This document shows positions 16,101 through 24,438 of a stretch of DNA of 64,000 nucleotides, in pieces (within the stretch, counting starts at the first letter, position 1; each line of letters opens with the position of its first letter). The notes under the pieces are model-generated. The model saw only the letters and a program-made list of their open reading frames with translations. It was not told where the DNA came from and searched no databases. The DNA is taken from the NCBI GenBank assembly GCA_964604305.1, contig CAZRYM010000003.1, forward strand, positions 10,800 through 74,799, in the 5' to 3' direction. Source of the DNA: JASUTC01 sp964604305. Its GTDB lineage: Bacteria; Thermotogota; Thermotogae; MWEM01. The position numbers and the translations under genes are program-made.

Positions 16101-18734
16101 ATGGCTGAACTGGGAAAGCATTACGATCCGAAGGATATTGAAAAAAAATGGTATGAGCAATGGGAGCAATCAGGTGATTTTAAACCCATAGGCACTGGTA
16201 AGCCTTATGTAATCGTCATTCCACCTCCAAATATAACGGCAAGGCTGCATATGGGACATGCACTTAATCTGACACTGCAAGATATTTCAATACGATTCCA
16301 ACGTATGATGGGAAGAGATACCCTTTGGCTTCCCGGAGAAGATCATGCAGGTATTGCAACGCAAAACGTGGTTGAGAAAAATTTAAAGGACGAGGGTAAA
16401 ACAAAGGATGACCTGGGAAGAGAACAATTCATCGAAAAAACCTGGAAATGGGCTGATGAATACAGAGGATATATTCGTGATCAAATCAGGTCCATAGGGT
16501 GCTCTGTTGATTGGTCCAGAGACCGATTTACTCTAGATGAAGGATTGAATAAAGCCGTTCGAAAGGTGTTTGTTGCCCTCTATGAAAAGGGACTTATATA
16601 CCGTGGTAAATACATTGTCAACTGGTGTCCCAGATGTAAAACAGTGTTATCCGATGAAGAGGTAGAACACCAGGAAGAACAATCCAACCTTTGGCATTTC
16701 AATTATCCCCTAAAAGAGGGAAAAGGTCATTTAACCATCGCCACAACAAGACCGGAGACTATGTTGGGTGATACAGCAGTAGCTGTAAATCCTTCAGATG
16801 AGCGATACAAACATCTGGTTGGTAAAACAGTAATATTGCCTATTGTCAACAAAGAAATCCCCATTATTGCCGACCAGTATGTTGACAAAGAATTTGGAAC
16901 CGGTGCCGTTAAAGTTACCCCGGCGCATGATCCCAACGATTATCAGATAGGGGTTCGTCACAACCTTGAGTTCGTTGAAGTCATCGATGAAAATGCCGTT
17001 ATGAATGAAAAAGCCGGAGAGTTTAAAGGACTCGGAATAAAAGAGGCAAGAAAACGAATTGTTGAGGAAATAGAAAGGCTGGGATTACTTGAAAAAATTG
17101 ATGATTATTCACATTCAGTTGGCCATTGCTATCGATGTGATACGACAATAGATCCCAGATTGTCTGATCAATGGTTTGTGAAAATGGGGCCATTGGCAAA
17201 GAAATCAATCGAAGTGGTTGAAAATGATCAGGTAAGGTTTTATCCTGAAAGGTGGAAAAAGGTGTATCTGAACTGGATGTATGATGTACATGACTGGTGC
17301 ATTTCCAGACAGCTTTGGTGGGGTCATGCCATACCCGTTTGGTACTGTAAAGACTGCGATGAAATCATCGTAAGTGAGACAGATCCAACGGAATGTCCTG
17401 CATGTGGTTCAAAAAATCTCAGACAGGACGAGGATGTTCTTGATACCTGGTTTTCATCTGCTCTATGGCCTTTTTCAACACTTGGATGGCCTGAAGAAAC
17501 AGAAGATCTGAAAAGATATTATCCAACCGGTACACTTATTACCGGATTTGATATCATCTTTTTCTGGGTTGCGAGAATGATAACAATGGGAATGGAGTTT
17601 ATGGATGAAGTGCCTTTCCACGATGTTTATATCAATCAGTTGATTCGTGATAAAAAGGGAAGAAAAATGAGTAAGTCACTGGGTAATGGCATTGATCCTA
17701 TAGAAGTGGCTGAAGAGTATGGTGCTGATGCCATGCGCTTTACACTTGCCATTTTGGCCGGACAGGGAAGAGACATCAATTTAGACATCAAGAATGTTTT
17801 GAATTATAAACACTTTGCCAATAAGATATGGAATGCGTCCAGATTTTCTTTGATGAATATTGACAAAGATATTCATCAACATAATTTTGATTCGAAAGCG
17901 CTCGCATTATCTGATAAATGGATACTGTTCAAACTAAACAAAACAATCCAATCAGTGACAAAAGGTCTTGAACGATACGATTACAATCTGGCTTCCAAGT
18001 CTATATTCGAGTTCTTCTGGAACGATTTCTGCGACTGGTATATTGAATCCATCAAACCGGTTCTTTATCAATCCCAATCGATCCATCAAAAAAGAAACAC
18101 TCAATTTGTTCTGCTTCAAGTATTAGATAAAAGCCTCAGATTGCTTCACCCTTTTATGCCTTATATTACCGAAGAGATTTGGCAGATGCTTCCAATCAAT
18201 AAAGAAAGTGAACATCTCATGATATCAGAGTGGCCTGAAGTTGAAGAAATGGGTAAGTTTGAAGTTGATTCATCCAAATTTGAAGAACTTATGGCAGTTG
18301 TCAGGGGCATCAGAAACGTCCGCTCAGAACTACAGATCCCCCCCTCAAAGAAAATAAATATAGCCTGCATATACAAAGAAAGACAACCTTTCAGTAATGA
18401 AGAGGTCGTATACATAAACGCCTTGGCTTCTGTTGAGGAGATTAAAATGGTAACCGAAAAGCCCGCTATGAGTTCTACAGCACTGGTAAGCCCAAAACTT
18501 GATGTATATTGTCAATTATCTGGTACAATAGATTTAAATGAGGAAAAAGATAGACTCGCTAAAAAGATAAAAAAAGCAAAAACCGATGTAAAACATGCTG
18601 AAAAGAAATTATCCAACGAAAAATTCTTAAAACATGCCGATGAAGATGTCATTGAAGAGACAAAAGAAAAACACAAAGAGGCGTTGATGACTTTGGAAAG
18701 ATTGCAAATTTTAATGAGTGATTTTGAGGGATGA
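16101..18734 (+). CDS. valS: Valyl-tRNA synthetase
   Basis: Charges tRNA-Val. The 877-residue class I synthetase has PPPNITARLHMGHALN (HIGH motif, about 41-56), KMSKS at about 522-526, zinc-type cysteine pairs (CPRC, CPAC), the CP1 editing domain with TTRPETMLGDTAVAV, and the C-terminal coiled-coil arm (about 815-877). GGAGG precedes the ATG by 7 nt. Its last codons overlap the rsmI start by 4 nt (ATGA), so the two are translationally coupled. Confidence 0.98.
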   Translation: MAELGKHYDPKDIEKKWYEQWEQSGDFKPIGTGKPYVIVIPPPNITARLHMGHALNLTLQDISIRFQRMMGRDTLWLPGEDHAGIATQNVVEKNLKDEGKTKDDLGREQFIEKTWKWADEYRGYIRDQIRSIGCSVDWSRDRFTLDEGLNKAVRKVFVALYEKGLIYRGKYIVNWCPRCKTVLSDEEVEHQEEQSNLWHFNYPLKEGKGHLTIATTRPETMLGDTAVAVNPSDERYKHLVGKTVILPIVNKEIPIIADQYVDKEFGTGAVKVTPAHDPNDYQIGVRHNLEFVEVIDENAVMNEKAGEFKGLGIKEARKRIVEEIERLGLLEKIDDYSHSVGHCYRCDTTIDPRLSDQWFVKMGPLAKKSIEVVENDQVRFYPERWKKVYLNWMYDVHDWCISRQLWWGHAIPVWYCKDCDEIIVSETDPTECPACGSKNLRQDEDVLDTWFSSALWPFSTLGWPEETEDLKRYYPTGTLITGFDIIFFWVARMITMGMEFMDEVPFHDVYINQLIRDKKGRKMSKSLGNGIDPIEVAEEYGADAMRFTLAILAGQGRDINLDIKNVLNYKHFANKIWNASRFSLMNIDKDIHQHNFDSKALALSDKWILFKLNKTIQSVTKGLERYDYNLASKSIFEFFWNDFCDWYIESIKPVLYQSQSIHQKRNTQFVLLQVLDKSLRLLHPFMPYITEEIWQMLPINKESEHLMISEWPEVEEMGKFEVDSSKFEELMAVVRGIRNVRSELQIPPSKKINIACIYKERQPFSNEEVVYINALASVEEIKMVTEKPAMSSTALVSPKLDVYCQLSGTIDLNEEKDRLAKKIKKAKTDVKHAEKKLSNEKFLKHADEDVIEETKEKHKEALMTLERLQILMSDFEG

Positions 18735-19402
18735 GTGGCAAGTTAGTGATCGTTGGTACACCAATAGGTAATTTCGGTGACTGTTCCACAAGGGTTTTAG
18801 AAGCACTTAAAGAATCGAATACCATACTGGCAGAAGATACAAGAAGAACAGTTACATTATTGAATCATTTCCAGTTGGGGAAAAAGGAATTAATCTCTTT
18901 TTCCCAACAAAAAGAGCGTTTTAAAACTGAAGGCATTATCGAAAAATTAAAAGCAAACCAACAAATTGCATTAGTTTCAGATGCCGGTATGCCAACAGTT
19001 TCAGACCCAGGTTCACTGTTGATTGCAGCATGCCATGAAAATGGCATTGATATTGATGTTATACCTGGTCCAAGTGCTCTTACGGTCGCTTATGCAGCAT
19101 CAGGGTTTAGCGGCCCTTTTATTTTTGAAGGATTTCTGGGGCGGGACAAAAAGCTGCGTCGATATCTGAGAACGATAAAGGAAGAAAAAAGAAATATCAT
19201 ATTTTATGAATCACCTTTTCGTCTTGTTAAATGTCTGAATGAAATTCTTGCCATTCTCGGAGACAGGGAAGTATTTATAGCAAGGGAAATGACAAAGATT
19301 TATCAGGAATTTTACAGAGGAAAGTGTTCTGAAGCCCTACAGCAATTTCAGGGTGAAATAAAGGGTGAAATAACGGTAATAATAAGGGGAGATGTTCAGT
19401 AA
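18731..19402 (+). CDS. rsmI: 16S rRNA (cytidine-1402-2'-O)-methyltransferase
   Basis: Methylates the ribose of C1402 in the 16S rRNA decoding site. The tetrapyrrole-methylase fold is clear: VGTPIGNFGD at the N-terminus, ILAEDTRRT, SDAGMPTVSDPG, VIPGPSALTVAYAASG and YESPFRL. At 223 residues it lacks the C-terminal extension (about 50-60 residues) of E. coli and B. subtilis RsmI, ending right after the GEITVIIRG strand. It overlaps valS by 4 nt and the marR gene by 1 nt. Confidence 0.93.
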   Translation: MSGKLVIVGTPIGNFGDCSTRVLEALKESNTILAEDTRRTVTLLNHFQLGKKELISFSQQKERFKTEGIIEKLKANQQIALVSDAGMPTVSDPGSLLIAACHENGIDIDVIPGPSALTVAYAASGFSGPFIFEGFLGRDKKLRRYLRTIKEEKRNIIFYESPFRLVKCLNEILAILGDREVFIAREMTKIYQEFYRGKCSEALQQFQGEIKGEITVIIRGDVQ

Positions 19403-19839
19403 TGGAAAAGTTCGAAGAACTTGAAAAATTAATGAGAAAAATATCAGCCTGGATAAAAGCGGAAGGAAGAATGGCTTTAAAAGAGGGTAAGAACGAAATA
19501 ACCCCAGCGCAATTCGATGTACTTCAAAGTATCTATTGGCATGAAAACCTTACAATGACAAGTATCAGTAAACGCCTTGGTGTGGCAAAAAGTACTGTAA
19601 CGGGGTTAGTCAATAAATTAAAGGACGAGAAATTGGTTGATTACAAGGTCTCGGAAGAAGACAGACGTGTAAGGCGCCTGAAGATTACTGAACATGGTGA
19701 GGAAGTCATCAAAGAAGTCATCAAGCGAAGAATAAAATTTGTTGAAAAGATGTTTTCAACCATTGACCCGTTCCTTGTTGATGAATTCAGGCAAGTACTG
19801 AGAATAGTCGTAAAAACTTGTGATGAAAGAAAAATTTAA
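19402..19839 (+). CDS. MarR-family transcriptional regulator
   Basis: 145-residue winged-helix repressor. The recognition helix region is MTSISKRLGVAKSTVTGLVNKL, followed by the wing VSEEDRRVRRLKITEHG. MarR proteins usually bind phenolic or oxidative signals, but the ligand here is unknown. Its start overlaps the rsmI stop (TAATG), so it is expressed within the valS unit. The pduL gene begins 30 nt downstream and may be a target. Confidence 0.9.
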   Translation: MEKFEELEKLMRKISAWIKAEGRMALKEGKNEITPAQFDVLQSIYWHENLTMTSISKRLGVAKSTVTGLVNKLKDEKLVDYKVSEEDRRVRRLKITEHGEEVIKEVIKRRIKFVEKMFSTIDPFLVDEFRQVLRIVVKTCDERKI

Positions 19840-19869
19840 ATAAATACTTGTTAAGGAGGGCATTTATAG

Positions 19870-20460
19870 ATGACATTAAAAGAAGGTAAGATTGTTGCAG
19901 GAGTATCTGCAAGGCATTTACACTTGTCTGAGATGGATTTGAAAGCACTTTTTGGGGAAAAAGCAGAACTCACTCCCGTAAAAGATTTGGGTCAACCCGG
20001 ACAATATGCCAGTGAGGAAAAAGTAAAGGTTATCGGTCCAAAAGGGCAATTTGAATCGGTTAGAGTATTGGGACCAGTCAGAAAGGACACACAGGTTGAA
20101 GTAAGTCTTACGGATGCTTTCAAGTTGGGTGTTATTCCACCTGTAAGGGATTCAGGTGACATTGAAAACACCCCGGGAATCAAATTAGTTGGCCCAACAG
20201 GTGAAGTGAATTTGGATAAAGGGCTTATCCTTGCCAAGAGACACATTCATATGACACCTGAAGATGCTCAGAGATTTGAAGTGAAAGATAAAGATATTGT
20301 AGCTGTTTTGTGTGACACAGAGGGAAGGAAGACCATATTCCAGGACGTTTTGATTAGAGTCAGTCCAAAATATGCATTAGAATTTCATGTGGACACTGAT
20401 GAAGCAAATGCCAGTTTTTTGAAAACAAGGGACGAAATTCAAATAATCAAAGAATTATAA
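19870..20460 (+). CDS. pduL: Phosphate propanoyl/acetyltransferase, PduL type
   Basis: Interconverts acyl-CoA and acyl phosphate (propionyl or acetyl), allowing ATP synthesis via acetate or propionate kinase. The 196-residue protein has two PduL-type barrels, each with a zinc-binding HxH: SARHLHLS (His16, His18) and KRHIHMT (His125, His127). No N-terminal compartment-targeting helix is present and no microcompartment genes are nearby, so it is probably a cytosolic housekeeping phosphotransacylase. AAGGAGG lies 10 nt before the ATG; a strong terminator follows. Confidence 0.94.
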   Translation: MTLKEGKIVAGVSARHLHLSEMDLKALFGEKAELTPVKDLGQPGQYASEEKVKVIGPKGQFESVRVLGPVRKDTQVEVSLTDAFKLGVIPPVRDSGDIENTPGIKLVGPTGEVNLDKGLILAKRHIHMTPEDAQRFEVKDKDIVAVLCDTEGRKTIFQDVLIRVSPKYALEFHVDTDEANASFLKTRDEIQIIKEL

Positions 20461-20479
20461 TCGAATTTACATGATGAAA

Positions 20480-20510
20480 CAGGAGCTCTTGCGCATGAGC
20501 TCCTGTTTTT
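20480..20510 (+). terminator. Intrinsic terminator after pduL
   Basis: CAGGAGCTC / GAGCTCCTG 9-bp perfect stem with an 8-nt loop, then TTTTT. Confidence 0.88.
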
Positions 20511-20538
20511 ATTTGTGAGCGATGGGAGGAAGTTAAAG

Positions 20539-21201
20539 ATTAGCAATATAAATTTATACAACAAGTACCTGCTCTTACTGGAGGAAGAAAACAAAAGACA
20601 AAATCTCATCAGATATAAAACACGGGATGAACTCATAAAAAAACACCTTGAAGATTCATTAATGCCATTTGAATCCGGCGTACTCGAACCATTGGCAGGT
20701 AACATCATGGATATTGGTTCAGGAGGTGGATTTCCCGCCATACCATTAGCTATAAGATACCACAATGCAATGTTTACGCTTGTGGAAAGCGAAAAGAGAA
20801 AGGCTCAATTTCTTCAAAAAGCCATTAGAGAACTTGGTCTTAATAACACTGAAGTCGTGAATCAACGCGTGGAAGTCTATTCAAAAGAGAAAATTGAACA
20901 ATATGATTTCTGTATTATGCGCGCTTTAGCTGCCACAAGAATATGTCTGGAATACGCCGCTCCTTCCTTAAAGTTAGGTAGTAAGGTCTATCTTTACAAA
21001 GGTCCTGCATTTATGGAGGAATTAAGCGATTCTCAGAATGCAATGAAAGAACTGGGGATAGAATTTGAGAAAACCATATCCTATGAATACACTTTCTGTG
21101 GAGAAAAATTTACCCCTCTTATTGCCGTCTTCAAAAAAAGACATAAAACACTTGGAAAATATCCGCGCCGCCCCGGAATGGCAAAGAAAAACCCCTTGTA
21201 G
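20539..21201 (+). CDS. rsmG: 16S rRNA (guanine-527-N7)-methyltransferase
   Basis: Methylates G527 of 16S rRNA. The SAM-binding motif is MDIGSGGGFPAIPLAI, followed by LVESEKRKAQFL and RALA, typical of RsmG/GidB. About 220 residues, slightly short at the N-terminus. The only ordinary start in frame, GTG at 20515, has no ribosome site and follows the terminator T-run. A GGGAGG at 20524-20529 instead points to the in-frame ATT at 20539 (9-nt spacing), giving an AUU start. If the GTG were used the protein would be 8 residues longer. Confidence 0.92.
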   Translation: MSNINLYNKYLLLLEEENKRQNLIRYKTRDELIKKHLEDSLMPFESGVLEPLAGNIMDIGSGGGFPAIPLAIRYHNAMFTLVESEKRKAQFLQKAIRELGLNNTEVVNQRVEVYSKEKIEQYDFCIMRALAATRICLEYAAPSLKLGSKVYLYKGPAFMEELSDSQNAMKELGIEFEKTISYEYTFCGEKFTPLIAVFKKRHKTLGKYPRRPGMAKKNPL

Positions 21202-21209
21202 AACTATCA

Positions 21210-21218
21210 TGATATAAT
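21210..21218 (+). promoter_or_regulatory. Extended -10 promoter for the small membrane protein gene
   Basis: TGATATAAT, 57 nt before the GTG start at 21275; no clear -35 box. Confidence 0.4.
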
Positions 21219-21274
21219 TCTGGAAAAGAATTGAAGTCTAATTATTAGAAGAAACTGAGGGAGGAAAAATTAAC

Positions 21275-21625
21275 GTGAGATATTTTATAAAAATCATTCT
21301 TTCTGCCGTTTTAATCGTTCTTATATCCGAAATTAGTAAAAGAACTTCCTTTTGGGGAGGCTTGATTGCCTCTTTGCCCATCACTTCTTTACTTGCCATT
21401 ATTTGGCTTTATATTGATACCGGTGACAAAGAAAAAGTCTCGAAACTATCAATAAATATCTTTTGGTTTGTTCTCCCCTCTCTTTTGTTTTTTATCACAT
21501 TGCCTTTTTTTATTACAAAACTCGGTTGGAATGTATATTTCTCGATTGCGGTATCTTCCGGGATCACAATGTTCGGATATTATTTAATGGCAGCTTTGCT
21601 GGCGAAATACGGTATAAAAATTTAG
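21275..21625 (+). CDS. DUF3147-like small membrane protein
   Basis: 116 residues with four predicted membrane helices (about 3-20, 27-47, 60-80, 85-110). The segment SEISKRTSFWGGLIASLPITSLLAIIWLY is characteristic of the DUF3147 family (quoted by its start; conserved GGLIASLP core). The function of the family is unknown. The start is GTG with GGGAGG 10 nt upstream. It is a single-gene unit closed by a strong terminator. Confidence 0.8.
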   Translation: MRYFIKIILSAVLIVLISEISKRTSFWGGLIASLPITSLLAIIWLYIDTGDKEKVSKLSINIFWFVLPSLLFFITLPFFITKLGWNVYFSIAVSSGITMFGYYLMAALLAKYGIKI

Positions 21626-21653
21626 AGGTATTTCGAATACTCAGGATTCAAAA

Positions 21654-21691
21654 AATTTAAAAAAGGGGGTATGCTCCCCCTTTTTTAAATT
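21654..21691. terminator. Bidirectional terminator
   Basis: Stem 21654-21669 with 21676-21691 (A-rich arm, GGGGG/CCCCC, T-rich arm) and a 6-nt loop. It serves both the plus-strand membrane gene and the minus-strand chemoreceptor gene that ends at 21704. Confidence 0.9.
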
Positions 21692-21703
21692 CAGTTCAAC
21701 CTC

Positions 21704-23728
21704 TTAAAAATCCGAACTATCATCCTCCAGAGGAATCACATTTTCAGGATGAATGGAATGAGTCTGTTTTGATGCCATTTTTATTGCTGAATTTCTATTG
21801 CCTTTTTTAATTTGCAGACTTTGCTTTTGATAATTTTTACTTAATGAGTCATTATTATTCTTTTTTCTCCTATCTCCATTATTTAAGTTCCTTTGAGAGG
21901 ATTTACCCGCCTCTTTTTCGGATTTAATTAATGCGTTTAGACGGATAACGATATCGTTCAGTGTTTCAGCTTGAGCACTCATCTCTTCTGATGAGGATGC
22001 CGTCTCTTCTGCATTTGCTGCGTTCTGTTGTGTGACCTGTTCCATTTGATTCATTGCTTGGTTAATTTGTCCAATTCCCTGGGACTGTTCTTTACTGGCT
22101 ACGTTTATCTGGTCGATGAGATTACTCAATTCGTTTGATTGGGTGTTGATTTCCTGTAAGGCTTCCTGGACTTTTTGAGCCACATTTACACCGGATGCGG
22201 ATATTTTCACATTCTTTTCAATGATGTCTGTGGTATCTTGGGCTGCCTTTGCACTCCTTTGGGCCAGGTTTCTTACCTCTTCAGCAACAACCGCAAATCC
22301 CGCTCCGGCTTCTCCGGCTCTGGCGGCTTCTACAGCTGCGTTTAATGATAGGAGATTTGTCTGGAAGGCAATGTCATCGATAACTTTGATAATCTTAGAC
22401 AACTCTCCTGAAGAGTCTTTGATCTGTGTCATGGATGCCATCATTTCTTTCATTTGACTGCTGCCTTTTTCAGAAGCGCTTGAAGCACGTTGCGCTATTT
22501 CTGTAGCTCTGGAAGTGTTATCCGCTGTTTGTTGAAGCATGGAATTTGATTCATCTAATGTGGCTGAGGTCTCTTCCAGTGATGATGCTTGCTCGGAGCT
22601 ACCTTCAGCCAGTTGCTGACTGGCTGATGAAAGTTCTTCTGAGGCGGAAGCCACCTGATCAGCACTTTCAAAGAGGTTATCTACGATTTGAGATATTGGC
22701 TTTTCAATGGAGTTGGCGAACAGAAAGGCGATGATAAGCACCAGTACAACGGTAACCACACTGATGATTAAAATAAGCATGGTGAGTTGATTGACACTTG
22801 CAAAGGCTTCAGATTCATCCTGTTCTGACAAGATCACCCACGTAAAGCCATCTACTTGTATTGGATTATATGCAGAAAGAACCGGGTTCCCATTATAGTC
22901 TGTAATAATATCCACCCCGGACTGACCGCTCAATGCACGTCTGACAGCTTCTGTGTTCACTGATCCGGTGGAAGGATTCTTAAATGAGGCGACCACACTG
23001 TGATTTTGAGGATCCAGGAAGGAGTCCGATCTCATCAGTTTGTCTTCCCCAACCAGATAGGTCTCTCCGGTCTCTCCCATCCCGCTTCTTTCCTGCATAA
23101 TTGCATTGATACTCTCCAAGCTGATCTGATAAACCAGTACACCAATTGTTTTTCTGTCTTGATCAATCACGGACTTTGAAATAAAAGCAGCGGGTTCTTC
23201 TGAGATTGAATACCATTGAAAATCTGTAATTGCAGTATTTCTGGCTGCCTGATCGAACGCCTCCGCCAAAGGGGTGTTTCTTAATTTTCCGGTGAGGACA
23301 TTTTCTCCAAAATCCTCTTCTTTTGATACGGTGTAAACTACATCACCATCAGGTGCTATTAAAAAAAGGTCGTAATAATTGTATTCTTTTACGTACAACT
23401 CAAGAAACCTTCCGTAGGATGAATTTGACGTTTTCCATGACTGGGAATTGATCCCCCCTTGTTCAAACCCCTCTTCGTAAGATTTTAGAGCATCTATCAG
23501 AGTTTGATTTTCAGAAAGAACGTTAATGTCTCCTTTTCTCTCTTCAAAGAAGGAACTGAGTTGATTGGTCTTTATCTGCTGAACGGCTTGAAGTTTATCA
23601 ATGATTTGTTTTTCAATTTCATTTTTTGAATTATTCCAAGAAATCAAAGCAATCACACCAAATGGAATCAAACCAACGAGTATGAATATGGTTATCAACT
23701 TAAATTTGAGGCTAAGATTTTTCATCAT
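21704..23728 (-). CDS. Methyl-accepting chemotaxis protein with dCache sensor
   Basis: 674-residue transmembrane chemoreceptor. N-terminal helix (about 9-28), a large extracellular dCache_1-type sensor (about 35-305), a second helix (about 312-335), then the cytoplasmic signalling coiled coil with the tip motif DDIAFQTNLLSLNAAVEAAR and GFAVVAEEVRNLA. I do not see a normal HAMP domain (no GDL...DEIG pattern) between helix 2 and the coiled coil. A Lys/Asn-rich tail ends the protein. The start overlaps the end of cheW, so the two are coupled and likely work together. Confidence 0.93.
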   Translation of the reverse strand: MMKNLSLKFKLITIFILVGLIPFGVIALISWNNSKNEIEKQIIDKLQAVQQIKTNQLSSFFEERKGDINVLSENQTLIDALKSYEEGFEQGGINSQSWKTSNSSYGRFLELYVKEYNYYDLFLIAPDGDVVYTVSKEEDFGENVLTGKLRNTPLAEAFDQAARNTAITDFQWYSISEEPAAFISKSVIDQDRKTIGVLVYQISLESINAIMQERSGMGETGETYLVGEDKLMRSDSFLDPQNHSVVASFKNPSTGSVNTEAVRRALSGQSGVDIITDYNGNPVLSAYNPIQVDGFTWVILSEQDESEAFASVNQLTMLILIISVVTVVLVLIIAFLFANSIEKPISQIVDNLFESADQVASASEELSSASQQLAEGSSEQASSLEETSATLDESNSMLQQTADNTSRATEIAQRASSASEKGSSQMKEMMASMTQIKDSSGELSKIIKVIDDIAFQTNLLSLNAAVEAARAGEAGAGFAVVAEEVRNLAQRSAKAAQDTTDIIEKNVKISASGVNVAQKVQEALQEINTQSNELSNLIDQINVASKEQSQGIGQINQAMNQMEQVTQQNAANAEETASSSEEMSAQAETLNDIVIRLNALIKSEKEAGKSSQRNLNNGDRRKKNNNDSLSKNYQKQSLQIKKGNRNSAIKMASKQTHSIHPENVIPLEDDSSDF

Positions 23729-24218
23729 TCATATCACCTGTCCCCTTTGCATTCTCAGTTTTTAAGAAATTTAATTCTTTTTCATTCAAAAGCTTTTCGA
23801 TATCCAGTAGCATGATGACTTGGGAGTTTTTTTTCGCCATTCCGATTATAAAGTCATCATCTACTTCTATTCCGTATCTTGGGGTTTGCTCGATTTCACT
23901 TTCCCCAATATTCAAAACCTCTGAAACGGAATCAACGGCCAAGGCCATCTGCTTTTTTTCTCTGTTCAAATTAACTTCCAAAACGATAAATATAGTACGG
24001 TCTGTATAGACTTTTTCTTCTAGTAGGAATTTCAGTCTTAAGTCCATAAGTGGGATTATTTTTCCCCTAAGGTTGATAACGCCCTTAATAAACTTAGGCA
24101 TTCTGGGTATTTGATGTATTTCAGTATATCCAATTATTTGTTCAACATTTAAAACATTGATACCATATGATTCTTTCCCCAATATAAAAGCGAGGTAGAT
24201 TCCGGAATTATTAACCAT
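23712..24218 (-). CDS. cheW: Chemotaxis coupling protein CheW
   Basis: 168-residue scaffold linking chemoreceptors to CheA. CheW landmarks are FILGKESYGINVLNVEQIIG, IPRMPKFIKGVINLRGKIIPLMDLR (by its RGKIIP core) and the C-terminal LLDIEKLL. The ATG at 24216-24218 has GGAGGTGA 4 nt upstream and is preferred to an ATG 33 nt earlier. No cheA, cheY or methylation genes are near, so this is an accessory coupling protein beside its receptor. Confidence 0.95.
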   Translation of the reverse strand: MVNNSGIYLAFILGKESYGINVLNVEQIIGYTEIHQIPRMPKFIKGVINLRGKIIPLMDLRLKFLLEEKVYTDRTIFIVLEVNLNREKKQMALAVDSVSEVLNIGESEIEQTPRYGIEVDDDFIIGMAKKNSQVIMLLDIEKLLNEKELNFLKTENAKGTGDMNDEKS

Positions 24219-24320
24219 ATATTCACCTCCATTCATAAAAACATTTAACAAAATATTTCTTTTATAAAAAAAGTAAATATTATTCTTTGCCCAATGTCTA
24301 TAAAAATATTTTAATGATAT

Positions 24321-24329
24321 ATTATATCA
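24321..24329 (-). promoter_or_regulatory. Extended -10 promoter for cheW and its receptor
   Basis: TGATATAAT on the minus strand, about 100 nt before cheW. I looked for a flagellar sigma-28 promoter and did not see one. Confidence 0.35.
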
Positions 24330-24362
24330 TATATACTGTATTGATTGCATATAATAGTCTTT

Positions 24363-24392
24363 AAAAAAACCCCCTTATTCTAAGGGGGTTTT
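24363..24392. terminator. Bidirectional terminator between cheW and the second chemoreceptor
   Basis: AAAACCCCCTTA (24366-24377) and TAAGGGGGTTTT (24381-24392) with a 3-nt loop; the minus strand ends in a T-run. It lies just beyond the stop of the minus-strand receptor gene at 24439. Confidence 0.88.
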
Positions 24393-24438
24393 ACCAAAAA
24401 TTCATGTATTTTTATGCGAATTAAAGAAGTGAAAACTT

